Part shown: in pieces, positions 1 through 6,790 of the stretch
Numbering within the stretch: position 1 is the first letter of the stretch
Layout: each line of letters starts with the position of its first letter
Assembly: GCA_007128345.1 (NCBI GenBank)
Contig: SKXS01000273.1
Coordinates: 1 to 15,194 of the forward strand
DNA: 15,194 bases
Direction: 5' to 3'
Source of the DNA: Spirochaetia bacterium
GTDB taxonomy: Bacteria; Spirochaetota; Spirochaetia; PWKH01
Translations under genes and position numbers: made by a program
Notes under the pieces: generated by a model
The model's input: the letters and a program-made list of their open reading frames with translations, nothing else
The model's database searches: none
Told to the model about the DNA's origin: nothing

Positions 1-120
1 GTCTTCGACATCATCAAGCGGATCGTCCATGAGAACAGCGACCAGAAGAAGCAGTTCAAGGCTGTCATTGACGGGACCGAAGCTCCTGCGGTTATCCAGC
101 AGCGGGAGGATACCCCATGA
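1..120 (+). CDS. 3' end of an unidentified gene (partial)
   Basis: The first reading frame is open from the window edge to a TGA at 118-120 and encodes a 39-residue C-terminal tail, beginning VFDIIKRIVHEN and ending QQREDTP. The stop overlaps the coaD start as ATGA, the usual sign of translational coupling, so this is a real gene in the same operon. The tail is charged, with no motif that I can assign. It does not look like the C-terminus of RsmD, the 16S rRNA methyltransferase often found beside coaD. The product stays unknown. Confidence 0.7.
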   Translation, partial: VFDIIKRIVHENSDQKKQFKAVIDGTEAPAVIQQREDTP

Positions 121-596
121 TCAAGGCGGTGCTCCCGGGCACATTTGACCCCCCCACCCTCGGGCATGTGAATATGGTCGAGCGGGCCTCCACGCTGTTT
201 GATACGCTCTACGTGGTGATTGCGGTGAACCGTATGAAACATACGCTATTCACCGATGTGGAGCGGCTTGAGATGCTGCGTGAGCTTTTCTCTTCCCTGG
301 ACAATGTGCTGGTGATGACATGGCAGGGGCTGGTGGTGGATTTTGCTTCCAAGCATCAAGTGAATGTCATCATCCGGGGGGTCCGGGCACTGGTTGACTT
401 CGGGTATGAGTTCGAGCTTGCCATGACCAACAAGCAGTTGAACCCTGAGATTGAGGTGCTCTTCATGCCCACCGACCCGAAGTACTTTGTACTTCGGTCT
501 TCTGCTATCAAGGAGATGGCGATGCATGGAGCTGATATCTCAAAAATGGTCCCGCGCCAGGTGGCGCAGGCTCTTTTAAGCAAGCTAGGAAATTGA
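117..596 (+). CDS. coaD: Phosphopantetheine adenylyltransferase
   Basis: CoaD transfers AMP from ATP to 4'-phosphopantetheine, giving dephospho-CoA, the penultimate step of coenzyme A synthesis in the cytoplasm. The 159-residue length is normal for the family. The nucleotidyltransferase T-x-G-H motif is visible at residues 14-17 within GTFDPPTLGH. The family signature IIRGVRALVDFGYE spans about 85-98, and the RSSAIKE segment (127-133) matches the C-terminal ATP-binding S-S-x-x-K-E. The ATG at 117 overlaps the stop of the preceding gene (ATGA), which fixes the start. The gene ends just before a palindrome and promoter, so it is likely the last gene of its transcription unit. Its product supplies the CoA from which the ACP encoded downstream receives its prosthetic arm. 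Confidence 0.96.
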   Translation: MIKAVLPGTFDPPTLGHVNMVERASTLFDTLYVVIAVNRMKHTLFTDVERLEMLRELFSSLDNVLVMTWQGLVVDFASKHQVNVIIRGVRALVDFGYEFELAMTNKQLNPEIEVLFMPTDPKYFVLRSSAIKEMAMHGADISKMVPRQVAQALLSKLGN

Positions 597-614
597 CACA
601 TTTATGAAATGTGT
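596..614. promoter_or_regulatory. Perfect 8-bp inverted repeat, candidate operator before rpmF
   Basis: ACACATTT at 596-603 and AAATGTGT at 607-614 are exact reverse complements around a 3-nt centre. The repeat begins in the coaD stop codon and touches the TTGACA hexamer at 614-619. A second TTGACA lies at 593-598, so the hexamers are 21 bp apart, two helical turns. A repressor bound here would block the -35 element. No regulator is identifiable. It could instead be a weak RNA hairpin after coaD, but no T-run follows it, so it does not look like an intrinsic terminator. Confidence 0.45.
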
Positions 615-642
615 TGACAAAAATATTGTTTCAGTATATTTT
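614..642 (+). promoter_or_regulatory. Putative promoter of rpmF-acpP-rnc
   Basis: A perfect -35 hexamer TTGACA (614-619) is followed after 17 bp by TATTTT (637-642), with an overlapping TATATT at 635-640 at 15-bp spacing. The region is AT-rich compared with the genes around it. An additional -10-like TATACT lies at 666-671 but has no convincing -35. Transcription would start near 648 and give a leader of about 45 nt before rpmF. Confidence 0.6.
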
Positions 643-644
643 CA

Positions 645-663
645 GGTGACCATGCAGGTCGCC
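645..663 (+). promoter_or_regulatory. Hairpin at the 5' end of the rpmF leader
   Basis: GGTGACC (645-651) can pair with GGTCGCC (657-663) over seven base pairs, one of them G-U, around the loop ATGCA. It sits at or just after the predicted transcription start. It could protect the 5' end of the mRNA, act as an L32 autoregulatory site or, as DNA, be a second operator half. None of these roles is demonstrated by the sequence. Confidence 0.35.
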
Positions 664-693
664 GTTATACTAAGAATAAGGGGTTGATACCGT

Positions 694-870
694 ATGGCAG
701 TACCTAAGTACAAGACATCGAAGGCGAGGACAAGAACTCGCAAGGCAGTGAACATGAAGCTTGATGCACCTCAGCTGACTGAGTGCAAAAGCTGTGGGAA
801 CAAAGTGTTACCGCATCGTGTCTGTCCCAAGTGCGGCATGTACAAGGACAGGCAGGTGCTTGAACTCTAG
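694..870 (+). CDS. rpmF: 50S ribosomal protein L32
   Basis: This 58-residue protein is a structural component of the large ribosomal subunit. The N-terminus MAVPKYKTSKARTRTRK is typical of L32 and is rich in basic residues that bind 23S rRNA. Four cysteines (31, 34, 44, 47) in two CxxC pairs form the zinc-ribbon version of L32. AAGGGG at 678-683 is a Shine-Dalgarno sequence 10 nt before the ATG. In many bacteria rpmF follows a DUF177 (YceD) gene and precedes plsX. Here neither is present: rpmF has its own promoter region after coaD and is followed 27 nt later by acpP. The gene is real despite its small size. Confidence 0.95.
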   Translation: MAVPKYKTSKARTRTRKAVNMKLDAPQLTECKSCGNKVLPHRVCPKCGMYKDRQVLEL

Positions 871-897
871 GCAATACGATAGTGTAAGGAGAGATCT

Positions 898-1137
898 ATG
901 GACGAACTGTTTATCAAAATGAAAAGCCTGATAGCTGAAAAACTTGAAATTGAGGAAGATACCATCACCCTTGACTCTTCCTTCAGGAAGGACCTGGGAG
1001 CGGACAGCCTCGATACCTATGAGCTAGTCTATGCTATCGAAGAGGAACTTGGCATCACCATTCCCGATGAAAAAGCAAATGAGTTCGAAACAGTACGCGA
1101 CGCTGTGGAGTACCTGAACACACAGGTTGACAAGTAG
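898..1137 (+). CDS. acpP: Acyl carrier protein
   Basis: ACP carries growing fatty acyl chains on a 4'-phosphopantetheine arm during type II fatty acid synthesis. The protein has 79 residues, is strongly acidic and has the usual four-helix length. The attachment serine is Ser37 in LGADSLDT. The residue after DSLDT is tyrosine where many ACPs have valine (DSLDTVEL), a small variation at the start of recognition helix II. A good Shine-Dalgarno (AAGGAGA, about 886-892) precedes the ATG. The gene lies between rpmF and rnc. An acpP-rnc neighbourhood is common in bacteria, but the fab and plsX genes that often accompany it are not here. Confidence 0.96.
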   Translation: MDELFIKMKSLIAEKLEIEEDTITLDSSFRKDLGADSLDTYELVYAIEEELGITIPDEKANEFETVRDAVEYLNTQVDK

Positions 1138-1158
1138 CAGTATGAGCGCAGGCAGGAC

Positions 1159-1917
1159 ATGAAGTCACGTATCGGTGATCATACCTGCCGGGCACCGAAG
1201 ATTACAGCGGAGCGGAAAAAGGAACTTGTGCTGTTCCAGAAACTGGCAAACATCAGGTTCAGGAAGCTTGAGCTCCTGAACCTCGCTTTTTCTCATCGTT
1301 CGTTTGCGAACGAGTATGCCGAAACAATTGGTAACAACGAGAAACTTGAGTTTCTTGGGGACAGCGTACTGGGTCTTGTGGTGAGCGAATACCTCTACGA
1401 AGCGTACGAGGACATGGTTGAAGGAGATTTTGCACGGATCAAGTCATTTGTAGTCAGCGAAGATAGTCTTGCCGACATTGCCAAGCGGATAAAAGTGGAC
1501 AACTTTATTCTCATAGGCAAAGGTGAAGAGTATTCCGGGGGACGGACAAAAAAGGCCATCCTCGCTGACTGCATGGAAGCAATATTCGGGGCCTACTACC
1601 TTGATTCAGGGTACAAGGCAGTGAAGAGCTTCATCTGTGCATCCCTGATTCCGGAAATCACCAAGGTGCTGGAGAACCGGCACCGAAAGGACTACAAGAC
1701 CCTCCTGCAGGAGTACGTGCAGAAGGCCTATAAGGCCTATCCCAAGTACTCCGTAGTCAAGAAGAGCGGTCCGGACCACAACCGGATGTTCTGGGTGAAT
1801 GTCTCCGTGAACGGTGAAGTATTCGGCCCCGGTGCAGGCAAAAACAAGAAGGAAGCTGAACAGGAAGCAGCCGGCATGGCATACCACGCTATTTCAAGTG
1901 AAGAGGGTACTGATTAA
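1159..1917 (+). CDS. rnc: Ribonuclease III
   Basis: RNase III cleaves double-stranded RNA, including the 16S/23S precursor stems, as a Mg-dependent homodimer. The protein has 252 residues. The endonuclease signature NEKLEFLGDS is at about 60-69 with acidic residues Glu61, Glu64 and Asp68. The second catalytic pair is Asp137 and Glu140 in LADCMEAIFG, where most homologues read LADAFEA. A double-stranded-RNA-binding domain covers about 178-246, ending in the conserved GAGKNKKEAEQEAA stretch. The ATG at 1159 starts 21 nt after acpP with only a weak AGG-type ribosome site. The N-terminus is about 20 residues longer than usual, so GTG at 1228 behind AAGGA is a possible alternative start. It is probably co-transcribed with rpmF and acpP. 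Confidence 0.95.
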   Translation: MKSRIGDHTCRAPKITAERKKELVLFQKLANIRFRKLELLNLAFSHRSFANEYAETIGNNEKLEFLGDSVLGLVVSEYLYEAYEDMVEGDFARIKSFVVSEDSLADIAKRIKVDNFILIGKGEEYSGGRTKKAILADCMEAIFGAYYLDSGYKAVKSFICASLIPEITKVLENRHRKDYKTLLQEYVQKAYKAYPKYSVVKKSGPDHNRMFWVNVSVNGEVFGPGAGKNKKEAEQEAAGMAYHAISSEEGTD

Positions 1918-2189
1918 GTATCGGTTCTTCCCCAGTGATGAATCCTGCATGAGCGTTCAGCGTAATCCACTCATATGGTGCCAGTCTTCCGGGATGATGT
2001 GCGCCCAGGGGCTCATGTCAAGGCATTGAATCTGAAGCGCCAAACTGAGAGCGGCTATCCTGATGATTGTCTAGGTTCAGCATTAATTCCGTACAGATAT
2101 TATACTCACATACCCTTTGTGTGAACAGTTGACCGGTCCATGGTGTTAGATTCTCTATGTGCAGTTTCCAGGCAGAATACGTACAGATT
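1918..2189. other. Convergent intergenic gap between rnc and cca
   Basis: These 272 nt separate two converging genes. I see no tRNA, no 4.5S or RNase P RNA signature, and no stem followed by a T-run. A short palindrome GACCGGTC lies at 2131-2138 and a weak TCACA/TGTGA pair at 2106-2124. Two short open frames occur, 1975-2124 on plus (49 codons) and 1957-2070 on minus (37 codons, no good start). Neither has a ribosome site, and they may be remnants of lost coding sequence. The right part holds the decayed duplication described separately. Confidence 0.6.
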
Positions 2190-2222
2190 TTACCGGTCCA
2201 GATACGATGCGTAAAATTCTCT
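2090..2222. repeat. Decayed direct duplication of the cca 3' end
   Basis: Three short blocks occur twice in the same order: CGTACAGAT (2090-2098 and 2180-2188), ACCGGTCCA (2132-2140 and 2192-2200) and ATTCTCT (2150-2156 and 2216-2222). The second set covers the last codons and stop of cca. The first set lies in the non-coding gap with altered spacing between blocks. The simplest reading is an old tandem duplication eroded by indels. Convergence by chance is possible for any one block but less so for three in order. Confidence 0.4.
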
Positions 2223-3548
2223 GGCTACCGTGAGCAGCTGGGCCCGGGTGTTCATGCCGGGGTCGTCGAGGACGGTCTCAAGCAGGGCATTGAGGATGGT
2301 GCCGATATGCTTGCCCGGCTTGAGGTCCAGCTCCTCCATGACATCCCTCCCTGATACGGCGAGATCGCTTACCGTAAGGACGTTATCAGCTTCCAGCACC
2401 CTGCGTATATGGCGCTCAAAGGAGTCATCGTGCTTCAGGGGATACGAACCGGTGGTCCCGTAGTGATCCGCCCGTCTCAGGGAGAACAGATCTTCCAGGG
2501 CATCCGTTCCCACCTTGGCTATGAACCTGCGTACGGCGGCATCCGACCAGTCAGGGGTATAGTGGAACATGTGCTGCCTGATGAGATGGAGGATGCGTTC
2601 GCGCTCCCGGTTCGGGAACTTGAGGCGCCGCATGATTGACTCAGCCATCTCAGCCGATATGCCCTCATGCCGGTAGAACGTGGGTATGCCCAGCTCATCC
2701 TCGCCGAGGCTCCTCGGCTTGCCGATGTCGTGGAAGAGCGCGGCGAACCGTACTGTGCGGTTCTCCGCCGGGGCCCCGTCACAGGATGCAAGCGAGTGAG
2801 TGTAGACGTCGCCGATATGCATGCCCTTCTGGCCGATATCGACTCCCTCCAGCAGTTCAGGCAGCACATGCTCCATGAGCTGTGTTTTCCTCATGTACTC
2901 AAGCCCGACGGAGGGAACAGCTGACGCAAGCATGCGTATAAGCTCCTCCCTGATCCGCTCACCCGATACATGATTGATCAGGCCGGCATGTTCCCTGGCA
3001 GCATTGAGGGTCTCTTCCTCGATGGTGAAGGAGAGCTGGGATGCGAATCTGCAAGCCCTGAGCATGCGCAGCGCGTCCTCGCGGAACCGGTCAGCCGGAT
3101 TCCCGATAGCCCGGATTATGCGGCGCTTCAGGTCTTTCATGCCCGCAAAGCGGTCGGTAATGCATCCGGTCTCGGTATCAGCAGCCATGGCGTTGATGGT
3201 GAAGTCGCGCCGCGAGAGGTCTTCATCGATTGAACCTATGAATGCGACCGAATCAGGCCTGCGGTGATCGGAGTAGTCCTGCTCGGTGCGGAAGGTGGTG
3301 ATTTCGTAGTGCTGCTTATGGTATACCAGGGTGACTGTCCCGTGATCTATGCCGGTGGGTATCACTCCGGGGAACATGGCCATCACCTCATCCGGTCGCG
3401 CGCTGGTCGCAAGGTCGCAGTCACCTTCCGGCTTGCGGCCCAGCAGATAGTCCCGTACGGCCCCGCCTACCACGTAGAGCTCATGTCCCCGGGAACGGAA
3501 CACACGAGATAACTGCTTGACTTCTGAGGGTATCGGGAACCTGCGCAC
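2190..3548 (-). CDS. cca: CCA tRNA nucleotidyltransferase (class II, HD domain)
   Basis: This enzyme adds or repairs the 3'-terminal CCA of tRNAs from CTP and ATP. From the chosen GTG it has 452 residues. The nucleotidyltransferase head shows VVGGAVRD (27-33) and the metal-binding DCD at 43-45. RRDFTINAMA (113-122) and EDALRMLRACRFA (157-169) follow. An HD phosphohydrolase-type domain carries FHDIGK with His273-Asp274. The TTFRTEQDY...RRPDSVAF run favours a CCA-adding enzyme over poly(A) polymerase, and the poly(A)-polymerase RRFRL-type motif is not visible. The frame stays open to an ATG at 3611, but that adds 21 hydrophobic, family-unlike residues. GTG at 3548 has AGGG 6 nt upstream, so I prefer it. 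A TTGACA on this strand (3583-3578) could serve a promoter with a weak -10. The gene is divergent from ileS. Confidence 0.9.
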   Translation of the reverse strand: MRRFPIPSEVKQLSRVFRSRGHELYVVGGAVRDYLLGRKPEGDCDLATSARPDEVMAMFPGVIPTGIDHGTVTLVYHKQHYEITTFRTEQDYSDHRRPDSVAFIGSIDEDLSRRDFTINAMAADTETGCITDRFAGMKDLKRRIIRAIGNPADRFREDALRMLRACRFASQLSFTIEEETLNAAREHAGLINHVSGERIREELIRMLASAVPSVGLEYMRKTQLMEHVLPELLEGVDIGQKGMHIGDVYTHSLASCDGAPAENRTVRFAALFHDIGKPRSLGEDELGIPTFYRHEGISAEMAESIMRRLKFPNRERERILHLIRQHMFHYTPDWSDAAVRRFIAKVGTDALEDLFSLRRADHYGTTGSYPLKHDDSFERHIRRVLEADNVLTVSDLAVSGRDVMEELDLKPGKHIGTILNALLETVLDDPGMNTRAQLLTVAREFYASYLDR

Positions 3549-3589
3549 AGGTAACCCTACACAAAGAAGCAGAATGTTGTCAATACTGA

Positions 3590-3618
3590 TTGAAAATATG
3601 TGTGAGAACATCTATAGT
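3590..3618 (+). promoter_or_regulatory. Promoter of the ileS operon
   Basis: TTGAAA (3590-3595), a 17-bp spacer and TATAGT (3613-3618) form a near-consensus sigma-70 type promoter. Transcription should begin near 3625 and leave a leader of about 30 nt that contains the AGGAGG ribosome site at 3645-3650. The promoter overlaps the TTG at 3590 that would begin the longest ileS frame, which argues against that start. On the opposite strand TATAGA (3616-3611) could be a facing -10 for cca. Confidence 0.7.
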
Positions 3619-3644
3619 AACTGCTGTGCATAGAATCAGTTCCC

Positions 3645-3650
3645 AGGAGG
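3645..3650 (+). promoter_or_regulatory. Ribosome binding site fixing the TTG start of ileS
   Basis: AGGAGG is a full Shine-Dalgarno core 5 nt before TTG at 3656, in the ileS frame. The protein from this TTG begins MFRPVDAKVDFPAMEE, the expected N-terminus of the family. Confidence 0.75.
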
Positions 3651-3655
3651 ATGCT

Positions 3656-6600
3656 TTGTTCAGACCCGTAGACGCAAAAGTTGACTTTCCCGCCATGGAG
3701 GAGAAAATCCTGGAGTTTTGGGAGCGCGGCGATATCTTCAGAAAATCCGTCGATACCCGAAGCGATCGAAAGGAGTACGTCTTCTACGACGGTCCCCCCT
3801 TTGCTACCGGGCTTCCCCACTTCGGCCACTTTGTGCCGGGCACTATCAAGGACATCATACCCAGGTACCGGACCATGAAGGGAAACCGGGTTGAACGGCG
3901 ATTCGGCTGGGACTGCCACGGCCTGCCGGTTGAGTATGAGATGATGAAGACCTTAGGCATCTCGGGCACCAAGCAGATCAAGGAGTACGGCGTAGGAAAG
4001 TTCAATGAAGCGTGCCGATCCATTGTGCTCAGGTATACCACCGAATGGGAACGGATCGTCAAGCGCATGGGGCGTTGGGTTGATTTTGCACATGACTACA
4101 AGACCATGGACCCGGACTACATGGAATCGATCTGGTGGGTGTTCAAACAGCTCTACGAGAGGGGACTCATATATGAGGGATACAGCATTATGCCCTACAG
4201 CCCTGCGCTGGCCACCCCCCTGTCGAACTTTGAGGTGAACCTTGGGGGGTACCAGGATGTGTCAGACCCGTCGATTACCGTCCGCTTTAAGCTTCAGGAT
4301 GGAGAAAACAGATACTTCCTGGCATGGACTACCACTCCATGGACCCTGCCGTCCAATCTCGCGCTGGTGCTCGGACCGGATATCACCTATGTAGAGGTCA
4401 GAGACGGTGACGTATCGTATATCCTCGCTGAAGAGAGGCTTTCCTCATATTACCGGTCAGAAGAAGACTATGAAATTATCCGGCGCTGCAGGGGAAAGGA
4501 GCTTGCGGGGATATCCTACGAGCCGCTGTTTCCCTTTTTCGCCTATCTCCAGAAGCAGGGAGCATTCCGAACCTTCCTGGGAGACTATGTCACCACAGAA
4601 GACGGATCGGGCATCGTCCACACAGCCCCCGGTTTCGGTGAGGACGACTATCGGGTGCTCAAGGATACGGGAATTCCGGTAGTCTGTCCGGTGGATGATG
4701 AATGCAGGTTCACCAGCGAGGTGCCTGACTGGGAGGGGCTCTTCGTTAAGGACGCAGACGATTCGATCATCCGGCAGCTCAAGGAGCAGGGGAAGCTTGT
4801 GAAGCAGGAGCGGTTCGTGCACAGCTACCCCTTCTGCTACCGAACGAAAAAGCCCCTGATATACCGGGCTCTTTCGAGCTGGTTCGTTGACGTTCCGAAG
4901 ATCAGGCAGATCCTCCTTGACGTAAACAGCCGTATTAACTGGGTTCCGGACCATCTGAAGGAGGGCCGCTTCGGCAAGTGGCTTGAGCAGGCTCGTGAGT
5001 GGTCCATCAGCAGGAACCGGTTCTGGGGAAATCCCATCCCGGTGTGGAAGTGCGACGGATCTGACTACATTGAGGTAATCGGTTCCCGGGAAGAACTTGA
5101 GGCGAAGAGCGGAACTCGGGTGCCCGATATTCATAAACATTTCATTGATGATCTGACCTGGGAGAGTCCAGACGGAAAGGGGACTATGCGCCGGGTCCCT
5201 GAAGTGCTCGACTGCTGGTTTGAATCGGGTTCTATGCCCTATGCGCAGAGCCACTATCCCTTTGAGCACAAGGAGCAGTTCGAGGCAAACTTTCCCGCCG
5301 ACTTCATCTGCGAAGGGCTGGACCAGACGAGGGGCTGGTTTTACACCCTGACGATTCTTTCTGCAGCACTCTTTGAGAAACCCGCCTTTACCCACGTGGT
5401 GGTCAACGGTCTGGTGCTGGCCTCCGACGGGAAGAAGATGTCCAAATCTGACCGCAACTACACCGACCCCATGGAGGTGATCAACAACTACGGCGCCGAT
5501 GCGATGCGCTTCTTCCTCATGGATTCCGCGGTGGTAAAAGCCGAGGATCTCAAGTTCAGTGACGAGGGAGTCAAGGAGGTGCTGAAGAACTTCATCATCC
5601 CCATGTGGAACGCCTACAGCTTCTTCGTCACCTATGCGAACATTGATGCATACACCCCTGACATGGGCCGCCAGGAGACCATACACCCAGACAACCCCCT
5701 GGACCGCTGGATCATCTCCGAATCTGAGCGCATGATCGAGGAAACGACTGCACAGCTTGACGCGTATGATCTGCAGAGGGCTCTGCAGCCGGTGGTCAGG
5801 TTCATAGACTCCCTGAATAACTGGTACATCCGTCGGTCCCGCAGAAGGTTCTGGCGAAGCGAGAACGACAGTGACAAGCAGTACGCTTATGATACGCTCT
5901 ACCGGGTGCTCATGCGGCTCATCACCTGCGCTGCTCCCTTCGTGCCGTTCATTACTGAGGAGATGTACGGAAACCTTCGCCAGGAGGGCATGGAGGAGTC
6001 AGTGCACCTGTGCAGCTATCCAGAGTACGACCGTTCTCGGAGGGACAATGCCCTTGAGCAGAAGATGGCATTGACCCGCAAAGCGGTCAGTATGGGCAGG
6101 GCGCTTCGCAACTCCCACAGTCTTAAGACTAGGCAGCCGCTGAAGGCTATCTACCTGGTGACCCGGGACCGCGACGAAATGTGTATCCTCAGGGAGATGG
6201 AGTCGATCATCAAGGAGGAGCTCAATGTCAAGGAGGTGATCCTTCGGGAAAATGAGGAGGACCTCGTTGTATTCAGTGCGAAGGCTAACTATAAGGTTCT
6301 AGGTAAGCAGCTTGGCAGGCACATGAAGGAGGTCGCATCTATCATCGAGTCTCTATCCTCTCAGGAGATCCAGTCGATCCTGGAAGGATCAACCCTCCTG
6401 ATTGAATACTCCGGAGGCTCAATAGAGCTTACAAACGAATCTGTGGTTGTGCAGCGTAACGAACAGGAGCATATGAAGGTGCTCAATGAAGGGCAGCTCA
6501 CCGTAGGACTTGACAGCGAGATAACCGACGAGCTGTACCGTGAAGGGCTCGCCCGGGATATCGTGCGCAGCATCCAGAAGCTGCGTAAGGATCGTGACTA

Positions 6601-6790
6601 CGATGTGGTGGACCGCATCAGCCTGGTCCTTGATGGGGATGCCGCAGTCAGGAATGCGGTGGATTCGTTTAGGGACCACATCATGCGGGAGACCTTGGCT
6701 GACGGGATTGCATTCGGCTTGAACGATACGTCCGTGGAGGCACCATGCGGAGATACTGTATGCCGCATAGACATTTCGCAGTTACGGTAG
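3656..6790 (+). CDS. ileS: Isoleucyl-tRNA synthetase, eukaryote-like type
   Basis: IleRS charges tRNA-Ile with isoleucine and edits misactivated valine. From the TTG at 3656 it has 1044 residues, long for a bacterial IleRS and typical of the type-2 (eukaryote-like) form found in spirochaetes. The class I HIGH motif appears as HFGH at 55-58, followed by GWDCHGLPVEYE (84-95). The CP1 editing domain carries TTTPWTLPSN (about 225-234) and GIVHTAPGFGEDDY (319-332). KMSKS is at 594-598. I see no C-terminal cysteine zinc ribbon of the E. coli kind. Type-2 enzymes are known for low sensitivity to mupirocin, so intrinsic tolerance is a reasonable inference. A promoter and strong ribosome site lie just upstream, and the 3' end overlaps the following lipoprotein gene, implying co-transcription. 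Confidence 0.96.
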   Translation: MFRPVDAKVDFPAMEEKILEFWERGDIFRKSVDTRSDRKEYVFYDGPPFATGLPHFGHFVPGTIKDIIPRYRTMKGNRVERRFGWDCHGLPVEYEMMKTLGISGTKQIKEYGVGKFNEACRSIVLRYTTEWERIVKRMGRWVDFAHDYKTMDPDYMESIWWVFKQLYERGLIYEGYSIMPYSPALATPLSNFEVNLGGYQDVSDPSITVRFKLQDGENRYFLAWTTTPWTLPSNLALVLGPDITYVEVRDGDVSYILAEERLSSYYRSEEDYEIIRRCRGKELAGISYEPLFPFFAYLQKQGAFRTFLGDYVTTEDGSGIVHTAPGFGEDDYRVLKDTGIPVVCPVDDECRFTSEVPDWEGLFVKDADDSIIRQLKEQGKLVKQERFVHSYPFCYRTKKPLIYRALSSWFVDVPKIRQILLDVNSRINWVPDHLKEGRFGKWLEQAREWSISRNRFWGNPIPVWKCDGSDYIEVIGSREELEAKSGTRVPDIHKHFIDDLTWESPDGKGTMRRVPEVLDCWFESGSMPYAQSHYPFEHKEQFEANFPADFICEGLDQTRGWFYTLTILSAALFEKPAFTHVVVNGLVLASDGKKMSKSDRNYTDPMEVINNYGADAMRFFLMDSAVVKAEDLKFSDEGVKEVLKNFIIPMWNAYSFFVTYANIDAYTPDMGRQETIHPDNPLDRWIISESERMIEETTAQLDAYDLQRALQPVVRFIDSLNNWYIRRSRRRFWRSENDSDKQYAYDTLYRVLMRLITCAAPFVPFITEEMYGNLRQEGMEESVHLCSYPEYDRSRRDNALEQKMALTRKAVSMGRALRNSHSLKTRQPLKAIYLVTRDRDEMCILREMESIIKEELNVKEVILRENEEDLVVFSAKANYKVLGKQLGRHMKEVASIIESLSSQEIQSILEGSTLLIEYSGGSIELTNESVVVQRNEQEHMKVLNEGQLTVGLDSEITDELYREGLARDIVRSIQKLRKDRDYDVVDRISLVLDGDAAVRNAVDSFRDHIMRETLADGIAFGLNDTSVEAPCGDTVCRIDISQLR

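Noticed and set aside
1975..2124. 49-codon plus-strand frame in the rnc-cca gap
   Set aside because: No Shine-Dalgarno precedes the ATG, the product is unlike anything I know, and it overlaps the duplicated, decayed region. Too weak to call a gene.
2131..2138. GACCGGTC palindrome as an operator or restriction-associated site
   Set aside because: It is a single 8-bp palindrome far from any start codon, and part of it is explained by the duplicated cca end.
3549..3611. N-terminal extension of cca from ATG 3611
   Set aside because: The added 21 residues are hydrophobic and unlike the family, and the ATG lies in the divergent promoter region. GTG 3548 has a better ribosome site.
4457..5686. 409-codon open frame on the minus strand within ileS
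   Set aside because: It lies wholly antisense to the strongly conserved catalytic and editing region of ileS, and its translation shows no family features. It is a shadow of codon bias.
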